From assembly GCA_013141435.1 (NCBI GenBank), contig JABFQZ010000028.1, forward strand, positions 1 through 64,000: a stretch of 64,000 nucleotides of DNA. The letters are read 5' to 3'. This document shows positions 1 through 10,000 of the stretch, in pieces (positions within the stretch are counted from its first letter, which is position 1; each line of letters opens with the position of its first letter). Origin of the DNA: Ferruginibacter sp. Lineage in GTDB: Bacteria; Bacteroidota; Bacteroidia; Chitinophagales; Chitinophagaceae. A program made the position numbers and the translations under genes. The notes beneath the pieces are model-generated. The model did not search any database. It was not told the origin of the DNA and saw nothing but the letters and a program-made list of their open reading frames with translations.

Positions 1-1
1 T

Positions 2-367
2 ATATTATTAGCAGCTTTGGCTGTAATATTAGGAGCATTTGGAGCACATGCATTAAAAAGCATGTTTGAAACTAGCGAATTGCAAACATTTGATACAGGT
101 GTACGTTACCAAATGTATCATTCGTTTGCAATTATAATAGCAGCAATATTATACAAAGAGTTTTCGAGTAAATTGGTAATTTTAGCAGGCAAATTATTCT
201 TTGTAGGTATTGTTTTATTTAGTGTATCGCTTTATGCGCTTACGTTTGTAAAGTATATTGGGGCTACAAGTTTTTTATGGATTGGAGCCATTACACCGCT
301 AGGTGGTATATTTTTTGTATTGGCATGGAGCATACTTTTTATAGGTATTTATAAAAATAAAGTATAA
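2..367 (+). CDS. DUF423 family membrane protein (5' end missing)
   Basis: This is a small, very hydrophobic inner-membrane protein of the DUF423 (YgdD-like) family. The frame is open to the left edge, and the first residues seen (ILLAALAVILGAFGAHALK) match the family's N-terminal glycine-rich helix, so the true start lies just outside the window. The TTG at 17 is therefore probably internal. About 121 residues are present against a usual length near 125, so only a few are missing. About four membrane segments can be seen. The family's function is unknown. It ends 48 bases before ftsK, on the same strand. Confidence 0.8.
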   Translation: MLLAALAVILGAFGAHALKSMFETSELQTFDTGVRYQMYHSFAIIIAAILYKEFSSKLVILAGKLFFVGIVLFSVSLYALTFVKYIGATSFLWIGAITPLGGIFFVLAWSILFIGIYKNKV

Positions 368-415
368 CTCAAAATTTATTTATCAATCATTCAAATTTTC
401 TATCTTTATAATAAC

Positions 416-2971
416 ATGGCCGAAAACATAAAAAAAATAAAAAAAAATACTAAAACTGCTGACTCACTAAAGCAAGAAAAAGAAGAAGTAGTAGAAGTGA
501 AATCGTTATTACAAGATGAGCGTACACACAAAATAATAGGTAGTATTTGTTTGCTTTTTTCTTTATTATTCTTTATTGCATTTACCTCGTATTTGTTTAC
601 TTGGGAAGAAGATCAAGATAAAGTATTTAAAGAAGGGTATAAATTAATTGTAGGTACAGATACCAAAATGGCAAACCTTATGGGTTCGTTTGGTGCTATA
701 ATTTCGCATGCATTAATTTACAAAGGTTTTGGTATAGCATCTTATCTTTTTTGTAGTTTATTTTTTGTGTTAGGTATAAATTTATTTTTTGGTAAAAAAG
801 TATTTTCTATTATTAAAAATATAAAATATTTAATAGTAGGGTTGCCACTTTTAAGCATAACCGCAGCCGTACTTATGCAAGGCAATGAGTTTGCTTGGGG
901 TGGTGCTGTAGGTAATATGTGTAGAGAATTTTTTTATGCTGCAATTGGTAAAGTTGGTACAATTGCATCTATACTTGTGGCTTTTTTAGCGTATGTAATT
1001 TGGCGTTTTAATCCATCTTTTAAAATACCTAAAAGTAAAAATGTAAGTGAAGAAATTAATACAGATTCTATTTTACAAAATGAGGTAGAAATTGATGAAA
1101 ATGAAAATGAGAGTAGTTTTGATGAAGAGGACAAAACTACTTTATTTGGCAATTCGTTAAACGGTAATGGAGGTATATTAAATGTACCAGACCAATCGCC
1201 AAAATTTGACCATACACTAACCATAAATGAAAGGGAAGAAGAAGTAGAGAAGCGTGGAGCAAGAATTATTAATACTGTAATAATTCCTACAAAAAATAAT
1301 ACAGATGTTGATGAAAATATAGAAAATGAATTTGTGTCGGTATTGCCAGCAAAAAAATCAACTTTTACACCAATAACAGATTTAGCATTGGAGGTAAAAA
1401 CAGAACCAGATAATGAAATAGAAGAAGAACCAATAAGAACAAAAACAGCAGATGATGTAAGAGCATTAGCCAATTATGACCCCATTTTAGATTTAAGAGA
1501 TTATAAATACCCATCGGTAGAATTATTAGAAAATCATGGTAGCGAAAAAATTGTGCAAGACCCACAAGAGTTAGAAAATAATAAAAATCAAATTATAACT
1601 ACTTTAAGAAATTATGATATTGAAATACAAAAAATATCGGCAACAGTAGGGCCAACTGTTACACTTTACGAAATTATACCTGCACCCGGCGTACGAATTA
1701 GCCGCATAAAAAATTTAGAAGATGATATAGCTCTAAGTCTTGCTGCACTTGGTATTCGTATTATAGCACCAATACCTGGCAAGGGTACAATTGGTATAGA
1801 AGTACCAAATACACGTAAAACAATGGTAAGTATGCGCACTTTATTAGATGATGCAAAATTTAGCGAAAGTAAATTTTCGTTGCCCATTGCTATCGGAAAA
1901 AAAATTGACAATACCCATTTTGTAGTAGACCTTGCAAGTATGCCACATTTACTAATGGCTGGTGCTACAGGCCAAGGTAAATCGGTTGGGTTAAATGCTA
2001 TTTTGGTTTCACTTTTATATAAAAAACATCCATCACAATTAAAATTTGTATTGGTAGATCCTAAAAAAGTAGAACTTAGTATTTATAAAACCATAGAAAA
2101 ACATTTTCTTGCAAAATTACCTGGCGAAGAAGAAAGTATAATTACCGATACAAAAAAAGTGGTACATACACTAAATGCTTTGTGTATAGAAATGGATAAC
2201 CGCTACGATTTATTAAAAGAAGCTGGCTGCAGAAATATTAAAGAGTACAACGAAAAATTTGTAGCAAGAAAATTGAACCCCGAAAATGGGCATCAATTTT
2301 TACCATTTATTGTATTGGTTGTAGATGAGTTTGCCGATTTAATAATGACTGCCGGTAAAGAGGTAGAAATGCCAATTGCACGACTGGCACAACTTGCAAG
2401 AGCTATTGGCATACATTTAATAATAGCTACTCAAAGGCCTTCGGTAAATATTATTACAGGTACTATTAAGGCTAATTTTCCGGCACGTATTGCTTTTAAG
2501 GTTAGTAGTAAAATAGATAGTCGTACCATTTTAGATACAGGAGGTGCAGAGCAATTAATAGGCAAAGGAGATATGCTTATAAGTTATAATGGCGAAGTAG
2601 TGCGTTTGCAATGCGCTTTTGTAGATACACCAGAGGTTGATAAAATTGTAGATTTTATTGGCTCTCAAAGAGGGTATCCCGAAGCATTTATGCTGCCAGA
2701 ATATGTAGATGAAAAAGAAATGAGCAGCAAAGATTTTGATGTAAACGATAAAGATGCTTTATTTGAAGATGCTGCAAGATTAATAGTTATGAGCCAAAGT
2801 GGAAGCACATCATTACTACAAAGAAAAATGAAACTTGGGTACAACCGTGCAGGTAGATTAATGGATCAGCTAGAAGCAGCAGGGGTTGTAGGTCCAAATC
2901 AAGGAAGTAAAGTAAGAGATGTATTAATAAAAACAGAAGCCGATTTGCAAATGTATTTGAATGATATGTAA
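416..2971 (+). CDS. ftsK: DNA translocase FtsK/SpoIIIE family
   Basis: Septum-anchored, ATP-driven DNA pump that clears chromosomes from the division site and helps dimer resolution. At 851 residues it has the usual Bacteroidota size. Residues about 40-200 hold four membrane segments. An acidic, low-complexity linker follows (about 210-345), then the alpha/beta motor. The Walker A motif GATGQGKSVG begins at residue 516 and the Walker B motif LVVDEFADL includes D637 and E638. Residues about 780-851 form the winged-helix gamma domain (SQSGSTSLLQRKMKLGYNRA), which reads polar DNA motifs in homologues. A near-consensus promoter box TATCTTTA at 401-408 lies just before the ATG, so the leader should be very short. 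The antisense frame at 934-1473 is a by-product of the biased linker. Confidence 0.96.
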   Translation: MAENIKKIKKNTKTADSLKQEKEEVVEVKSLLQDERTHKIIGSICLLFSLLFFIAFTSYLFTWEEDQDKVFKEGYKLIVGTDTKMANLMGSFGAIISHALIYKGFGIASYLFCSLFFVLGINLFFGKKVFSIIKNIKYLIVGLPLLSITAAVLMQGNEFAWGGAVGNMCREFFYAAIGKVGTIASILVAFLAYVIWRFNPSFKIPKSKNVSEEINTDSILQNEVEIDENENESSFDEEDKTTLFGNSLNGNGGILNVPDQSPKFDHTLTINEREEEVEKRGARIINTVIIPTKNNTDVDENIENEFVSVLPAKKSTFTPITDLALEVKTEPDNEIEEEPIRTKTADDVRALANYDPILDLRDYKYPSVELLENHGSEKIVQDPQELENNKNQIITTLRNYDIEIQKISATVGPTVTLYEIIPAPGVRISRIKNLEDDIALSLAALGIRIIAPIPGKGTIGIEVPNTRKTMVSMRTLLDDAKFSESKFSLPIAIGKKIDNTHFVVDLASMPHLLMAGATGQGKSVGLNAILVSLLYKKHPSQLKFVLVDPKKVELSIYKTIEKHFLAKLPGEEESIITDTKKVVHTLNALCIEMDNRYDLLKEAGCRNIKEYNEKFVARKLNPENGHQFLPFIVLVVDEFADLIMTAGKEVEMPIARLAQLARAIGIHLIIATQRPSVNIITGTIKANFPARIAFKVSSKIDSRTILDTGGAEQLIGKGDMLISYNGEVVRLQCAFVDTPEVDKIVDFIGSQRGYPEAFMLPEYVDEKEMSSKDFDVNDKDALFEDAARLIVMSQSGSTSLLQRKMKLGYNRAGRLMDQLEAAGVVGPNQGSKVRDVLIKTEADLQMYLNDM

Positions 2972-3140
2972 TAGAGTATTGAGTATAGTTTTTTATTTTA
3001 ATCTAAATAAATGTTTTTGCATATTTTGTTCTACAAAATTTAATTTACTTGAAAACAACGAAGCATTGTGTAATGCTTTAATTATCGGTTGAAGCTAATT
3101 TAAAATAAAATTTGTAACGTTTTTAATGGATCCTAGCCTC

Positions 3141-3170
3141 AATACTCAATACTAACTACTTAATACTGAA
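3141..3170 (+). repeat. Degenerate 7-bp tandem tract before pth
   Basis: Four consecutive heptamers read AATACTC, AATACTA, ACTACTT, AATACTG, followed by AA and the pth ATG. The same words appear inverted just after the ftsK stop (TAGAGTA, TTGAGTA at 2972-2985). The tract has the same 7-base step as the tracts at 16436, 23957, 29865, 50136, 56214, 62054 and 62202. I know of no assigned function. Confidence 0.7.
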
Positions 3171-3743
3171 ATGGGAAAATATTTAATAATAGGATTAGGA
3201 AACCCTGGCAATGAATACGCCAATACACGCCACAACATTGGGTTTGATGTAGTGTCGGCTTTTGCAATAAAACATGGTGGCATGTTTAAAGAAAGTAGGC
3301 TTGCTTATACTGCCGAAGTGAAATGGAAAGGAAAAATATTTATTTGTGTATTGCCTACAACATTTATGAATTTGAGTGGAAGAGCATTTAAGTATTGGCT
3401 TGATAAAGAAAAAATATTATTAGAAAATACACTTACAGTGGTAGATGACCTTGCATTACCATTAGAAAAAATTAGACTTAAAGGTACAGGTACACATGCT
3501 GGGCATAATGGGTTAAAAGACATACAAGCTATTTTAGGAACAGATGCTTACCCAAAATTACGATTTGGTATAGGCTCAAATTTTGCAAAAGGAATGCAGG
3601 CCGATTTTGTGCTAAGCAAATGGACAAGCAATGAAGTATCAATTGTAAAAACTAAAATAATAACCTGTGTAGAAGCTATTGAAAGTTTTGCGGCAATTGG
3701 TTTAGATAGAACTATGAATAGTTTTAATGCAATTGCATTTTAA
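3171..3743 (+). CDS. pth: Peptidyl-tRNA hydrolase
   Basis: Cleaves the ester bond of peptidyl-tRNAs released from stalled ribosomes and so recycles tRNA; cytoplasmic and usually essential. The N-terminus shows the family signature GLGNPGNEYANTRHNIGFD, with Asn11 and the catalytic His21 in place. The conserved VVDDLALPLEKIRLK strand carries the acidic residue that activates the histidine, and GTGTHAGHNGLKDI is the substrate-groove loop. The length of 190 residues is typical. It stands alone between ftsK and the giant cargo gene. A clear intrinsic terminator lies 22 bases after the stop codon. Confidence 0.96.
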   Translation: MGKYLIIGLGNPGNEYANTRHNIGFDVVSAFAIKHGGMFKESRLAYTAEVKWKGKIFICVLPTTFMNLSGRAFKYWLDKEKILLENTLTVVDDLALPLEKIRLKGTGTHAGHNGLKDIQAILGTDAYPKLRFGIGSNFAKGMQADFVLSKWTSNEVSIVKTKIITCVEAIESFAAIGLDRTMNSFNAIAF

Positions 3744-3765
3744 TATAAATAAAATAAATTTTCAG

Positions 3766-3800
3766 AAAAGCTACTTCTAGTTATATGAAGAAGCTTTTTT
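3766..3800 (+). terminator. Intrinsic terminator after pth
   Basis: The arms AAAAGCT-a-CTTC and GAAG-a-AGCTTTT pair around a 9-base loop and run into six T residues. It closes the pth transcript and separates it from the giant gene's leader. Confidence 0.8.
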
Positions 3801-3871
3801 ATTAAGATAGAGTAATGTACTACCCAAATTAAATATAATTTGCCTAGGCATATAAAATAATTTAATAAAAA

Positions 3872-3879
3872 TATTTTTG
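3872..3879 (+). promoter_or_regulatory. Candidate promoter -7 box for the giant cargo gene
   Basis: TATTTTTG followed by GCAC matches the Bacteroidota -7 consensus TAnnTTTG. It predicts a transcript start near 3886 and a leader of about 157 bases. A perfect 10-bp palindrome, TGCCTAGGCA at 3841-3850, lies just upstream and could be an operator. I found no well-spaced -33 TTG. Confidence 0.45.
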
Positions 3880-3923
3880 GCACAAAAATTGCTATTTAAC
3901 ATTTCATTATAAATTCCAGTTTT

Positions 3924-4017
3924 TTAAATTTCTTCGCTACATAATTTACTAAACACTTGTTCAGCTATAAATTTTACCCATTGAGCAAGTGTTTTTAGAT
4001 TATTCGAAGAAATTTAA
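3924..4017 (+). promoter_or_regulatory. Nested stem-loop leader of the giant cargo gene
   Basis: The outer arms TTAAATTTCTTCG (3924-3936) and CGAAGAAATTTAA (4005-4017) are perfect 13-bp complements. Nested inside, AAACACTTGTTCA (3951-3963) pairs with TGAGCAAGTGTTT (3982-3994) with one G-U pair and is followed by more T residues, so it looks like an intrinsic terminator. The whole lies 26 bases before the ATG at 4044 and downstream of the candidate promoter. It could be an attenuator or a stability element. The remainder of the spacer (3801-3923) is AT-rich with no gene visible. Confidence 0.65.
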
Positions 4018-4043
4018 CAAATTTTATCCAAAACTTAAACTAA

Positions 4044-7000
4044 ATGAAAAATCCCCAACTTCATTTTAGATACTGCCTTATGTGCATATTTGCCTTATTG
4101 CTAAGTATTTCTAATGGCTCATCTCAAACTACTTTGTTAACCCAAAACAAAAGTGCTGTTTCAAAACTTATTCAGTCTCAAAAAGAAATTCTATCTTTTA
4201 CAGAAAATAAAGGACAGTATGGCAAAACCCTCGATAATTTTGAACAATTTGGCGAAATAAAATTTGGATTTGAAGCCTTAGGTATGCCTATATTATTTAC
4301 ATCAAAAGGTCTAATACATTTGCAACGAAAAGTTGAAAAAATATCTCAGAAAGAAGAAGAACTTTTGGAAAAAGCTGGAGTAAAAGAAGAAGTTATAGAG
4401 CACAAAAAAAATATTATCGACAGAACTATTACCATGGAGTGGGTTGGCGCAAATGCTAATGTAGAAATAATTGCTGAAGAAAAAACTTCTGATTACCACA
4501 CTTACGGATTACTTACAGAAAAAGCTTACGGTTACAAAAAAATAATTTACAAAAATTTATATGATGGTATTGATCTAGTATATTCCTTTTCTAACAACAA
4601 TAAAATTGGATTTGAATATAGTTTGATTGTGCAGCCAGGTGCTGATTTAGCAAAAGTAAAAATGAAATATGGTGGTGATGTAAAATCTATTAAATTAAAT
4701 AAAAAAGGAAACTTAATTATTAGATCTGATATAGATGGTATTGAAGAAACTCTCCCTGTGAGTTATTACGGAACCCAAATTTTGCTACAAAAGAATAGTA
4801 ATATAAATACTACATACGAAATAAATAATAATGTATTAAATTTTAATTTTCCACAAGGGTTCGATAACACAAAAGTAATGGTAATAGACCCTTTTGTAAC
4901 AAGTACATCTAATTTAACTGGAATACAGCTTGGTAAAGCAATTGATGTAGATTTTGATTATGCTGGTAATGTATATGTAGCTGGTGGAGGCACTTTTAGT
5001 ACAAGTATGCCAAATGCATCGCATAGCCATGCAAAATATAGCAGTGCTGGCACATTACTTTGGACATTTAATGGAGTGCTTTCAATACCTAGTTGGAAAG
5101 CCGATTATTATTATGGTGGTTGGGTAGTAGATAAAGCCAATGGTAATTTATTTATTGGGCAAGGTTATGCTGCAGGCGGCTTTAGAGTAATCAGATTAAG
5201 TACTACAGGGCTTTACGATAATTATATATCTTCTGGTAATCCGGCTTTTCAAGAATCTTGGAAAATGTATTGGGTTTGTAATAATGGTAATCCACAAATA
5301 ATATGTGCTGGTGGAGGTACTACGGGCAATACAAACTTTGCTATTTGCAACCCTCCATCTACAACACTTTTGGCAGCATCTAACCTTACAGGTAGTTCTG
5401 TAGCTGGGCAAGATATGACAGACCTTGTAATTGATCCCGTAACAAATAGTTTATATTCCATATATGCATCTCCTCTTGATTTTAATACAGCCAATAAAAT
5501 TTATAAACATAACCAACCCTATAGTTTTGCAACTACGGCATGGAGTACAGCAACAGGTTTAAATATAATACAAGAGCTAAAAAATAGACCTTACCTTAGT
5601 GTTGGTTATAATGATAATTCTTCGAATATTTTGGGGCAAAATGCTACTTATATTTTTTACTGGGATGGGTTAAACTTAAAAGCATTTAATAAAACTACAG
5701 GCGCTATAACTGGAACACCATTGGTACTTGCTGGTAATACAAGCTTAATGCAAGGTGGCATTGTAGCCGATGCTTGCAATAATGTATTTATCGGCAACAA
5801 AAATGGTACTATTAAAGTGTATAATTTTAATGGAAGTGTTTTTGATGATGCTGCTGCACCCGATATAATAATACCAGGTTATAACACTACTGTATATGAT
5901 TTAGCATTAGACGAATCAAAAAAATTATTATATGCAAGTGGCGATGGTTTTGTAGCATCGTTTGATATTGCAACATATTGCACCACTAATATTTATACTT
6001 TAAATGTAGTTTCAAATTGTGCAGCAGCTTCAGCTACAGCAATGGTAAGCCCTGCAGCACCTGCATTTTCTACTGTTACCTATACATTATACATTGGTGC
6101 TACTCAAATTGCAACAAATACAACTGGTACATTTATAAACCTTTTGCCTAATACAAATTATACAATTATAGCTACAATAAATTTGGCATGTAGTGGTGTT
6201 CAAACAAATGCAAATTTTATTTTGCCTGGGCCTACAATTGTAGCTACACCTACAAATGCTACTTGTGGTAATAGTAATGGCGAAATAAACATTGTTGCAT
6301 CTGGCACATCGGGTCCATACACGTATAGTATTGATGGTGTAACGTATAGCACAACCAATCCTTTTATTGGTTTGGCAGCAGGAATATATACGGTATTTGT
6401 GAAAGATAATGGTGGCTGTATTAGCAAATCTAATGTTACTATTTTAAATTCCGATGGTCCTATATTTACATTTACCCAAACAAATGCAACATGCGGAAAT
6501 AATGCTGGGTCTATTACCATTACAGCATCTGGCGGATTAGCTCCTTATTTATATTCTACAAATAACGGTGTTACTTATCAAACAAATAATTTTTTTACAG
6601 GTTTAATAGCAGGACAATATAATGTAAAAGTAAAAGATGCAAATGGTTGTGTTAATACTAGCATTGTAGATATATTAAGCAGCTCAAATATTTTACTAAA
6701 TGCAATACCTGCTTCTGCTACATGTGGTTTAAACAATGGTAGCATCACAGCATTTGCTAGTGGTGGCACAGCACCTTTATTATATAGTATTAATGGAAAT
6801 ATTTTTCAAGCCAGCAATATTTTTACCAATGTTATACCAGCTACATATATCGTTACCGTAAAAGATGCCTTAGGTTGTATAAAAACATTTTCTGCAACAG
6901 TAGCTAATAACCCATCACCTATTGTTACTGCTGTTTCTACAGCAGCTGCATGTGGCAATATAAATGGTACAATATCAGCAACAGGTACAGGAGGTGTAGC

Positions 7001-10000
7001 GCCATTACAATATAGTTTAAATGGAGGAACTTTTCAAACAAGCAATATATTTTTAGGACTGCCAGCTGGCACTTATACCATCACAGTCAAAGATGCAGCT
7101 GGTTGCACATCCACAGTTTCACTCTCGGTAGCAAGCACCAATGGTCCAATTGTAACGGCTACTACTGTTTCTTCTAATTGCGGAGCAAATAATGGTTCAA
7201 TAACGGCTACGGCTTCTGGCACTACAGGTCCTTATACCTACAGTACAAACGGATTGCCCTATCAGGCAAGTGGAACTTTTGCCGGATTAGCTGCGGGAAG
7301 TTATGTTGTGTTGGCAAAAGATAATGCAGGTTGTTTGGGAGCCGTAATCGCAATTGTGAGTAATGTAGCTGGGCCAACTTTAACTACCGTACCTACAGCA
7401 TCTTCCTGTAATGTAAATGATGGAACCATTACAGCTACTGCATTAGGCGGTACTGGTCCTTATCTTTATAGTATTGATGGAATTAGTTTTGGTGCTAGTA
7501 ATGTATTTAGTGGTCTTGCGCCCAATACGTATACCATAACTGTAAAAGATTTTAATAACTGTACCAAAACGGCAACAGCTGTTGTATTGGATGCCTCAGG
7601 TCTTGTACTTTCTGTAGCTACAGTATCTACATCTTGTAGCAATAATGGCATTATTACAGCAATTGCTTCTGGAGGTACTGCACCTTTGCAATACAGTATC
7701 AATGGTACGGTTTATCAACCAGGTAATGTTTTTAATGGTCTTGCCCCAGCAACCTATACGGTATATGTGAAAGATGCCAATGGATGTATCATTACAAAGC
7801 AGGCAATTGTAAGTTCAGCATCATTACTCAGTTTATCAGCTACAAATACTGTTCAAGCATCTTGCGGAGGTGCTAATGGAGTAATTATTGCTTTAGCTAG
7901 TGGAGGAGTAGCTCCGCTAACTTATAGCATTAACGGAACAGTTTACCAAAATTCGGGTACTTTTTTAAATGTAATAGCAGGAACTTATACTGTTTATGTA
8001 AAAGATGCATCGGGGTGTATTGTTACTCAAATATTAGTAATACCTAACATAAATGCTGGTGCAAATTTAACCGACCTGACATTTAATATCGAAAATGCAT
8101 TATTATGTGATGGAGCTTTGGGCAAGATAAAAAATTTAAAAGGTATTCCTAATGGGGGTGGAAATACTTATACATTTAGTTTGGACTTTGGTGCTTTTCA
8201 AACAGGCAATCAATTCACTAATGTAAGCATAGGCATACATTATGTTACTGCAATGAATCAATTTGGTTGTACCATGACCAAACAACTCACTATTACTTCA
8301 ACTACTGGTGCTACTGCATCTGCAGTAATTACTGGTACATCTTGTGGCACTAGTAATGGGCAAATTGTACTAACTGGAGTTGCAAATGGAGGCAATGGAT
8401 CTCCATATCATTATAGTCTAGATGGTGGGGCCACTTGGACAACTTTTACAACAACAGTAACACTTACTGGCTTAGCTGCTGGCTCTTACACAATAATTAT
8501 TGCAGACGATTCTGGTTTCGATCCTTTGGCACCCAATTGTTCAACAACTTTAACTTTTATTGTTCCATCTATTGGAGGTCCATCTTTATCAACAACTATT
8601 GTGAATGGCACATGCTTGGTTCCCGAAGGCAGCATCGATATTGTGGGAAACGGCGGTGTACCCCCATATCAATTTAGTATAGATGGAGGAAGTACTTATC
8701 AACCAACTGGTTTTTTTGATAATCTTTCTGCAGGTACTTATTTAGCAACAATATTGGACGATGCAGGTTGTGAAACCTCTACATCCGTTACCATCACTAG
8801 CGCTAGCGGCCCAACGGTTACTGGCATTGCATCACCCACCTCATGCGGTTTAGATAATGGTACAATTGTAGCCACAGCTGGTACTGGAGGTACAGCTCCT
8901 TACGAATTTAGTATTAATGGCACTATATTTCAGCCAAGCAATACATTTAATAATTTAGTAGCTGGTAGTTATACTATTTATATAAAAGATTTTAATGGTT
9001 GTTATAGTACTACTCCAATAACTATTTCTAAAACGGCACTTCCAAGAGTTACATCTGCTGCCATAGCTGCATCTTGCAACAATAACGATGGGGGAATTAT
9101 AGCCACAGGTTCTTTTGGTACTGCACCTTATCAATTTAGTTTAGATGGTATTGTATATCAAAGCAGTACAATTTTTACTGGTTTGGCAGCAGGGTTTTAT
9201 ACTGTATATGTAAAAGACGACAGAGCTTGTATTACAACCGCAGGTATTGTAATAGGCAATATTGGTGCTCCATCTTTTACCAGTACCATTGCCAATGCAA
9301 AATGTGGAAATTCTAATGGTAGTATTACCAATACAGCCTTGGGTGGTACTGCACCCTACACATATAGTATAGATGGTTTTACTTTTGTTAGTAATCATAT
9401 TTTCTCAAATTTATTACCAGGTAATTACAATATTTCTGTAAAAGATTTTAATGGTTGTATTACCACACATACGGTTTTGGTAGGCAACGCAGTAGGTCCT
9501 CATACACTTACAGCTACTTTTTCTAACCCAAGTTGTGGATTGGCAAATGGTTCAATTTTTTCTTCTGCCCTTGGTGGTACAGCTCCATTTACTTTTAGTA
9601 TTGATGGTGTAACATTTGTATCTGGTTCTACTTTTTCAAGTTTAAATTCTGGTAGTTATACAATAACAGTAAAAGATAATAATGGTTGTTTAAAAACATT
9701 ACCTATTACTTTAATTAATTTAGATGGTCCAACTTTAACTACCAATACTACAACTACTACTTGTGGTACAAACAATGGAACCATTACAGCCTCTGCACTT
9801 GGAGGTACACAACCACTTACATATAGTATTAACAGCACTACTGTTTATCAAGCTAATAATATTTTTTCGGGCTTAGCAGCAGGCACATATACTATTAGAG
9901 TAAAAGATGCAAAAGGTTGTATAACTGTTAGTATAATTACTGTTACAGCAATAGCGCCAAGCATTATACCAACTTTTAATGCCGTTGCTGCAATTTGTAG

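Noticed and set aside
934-1473. 179-codon reverse open frame inside ftsK
   Set aside because: It lies opposite the acidic low-complexity linker of ftsK and has no recognisable domain; the forward protein is complete and conserved.
6200-9838. Several reverse open frames of 60-106 codons in the giant gene
   Set aside because: They recur with the SprB repeat period and mirror the repeat's composition, so they are shadows.
6234-9962. Regular repeats that might suggest a CRISPR array
   Set aside because: The period is about 230 bases, the units are coding, and there are no identical short repeats with unique spacers.
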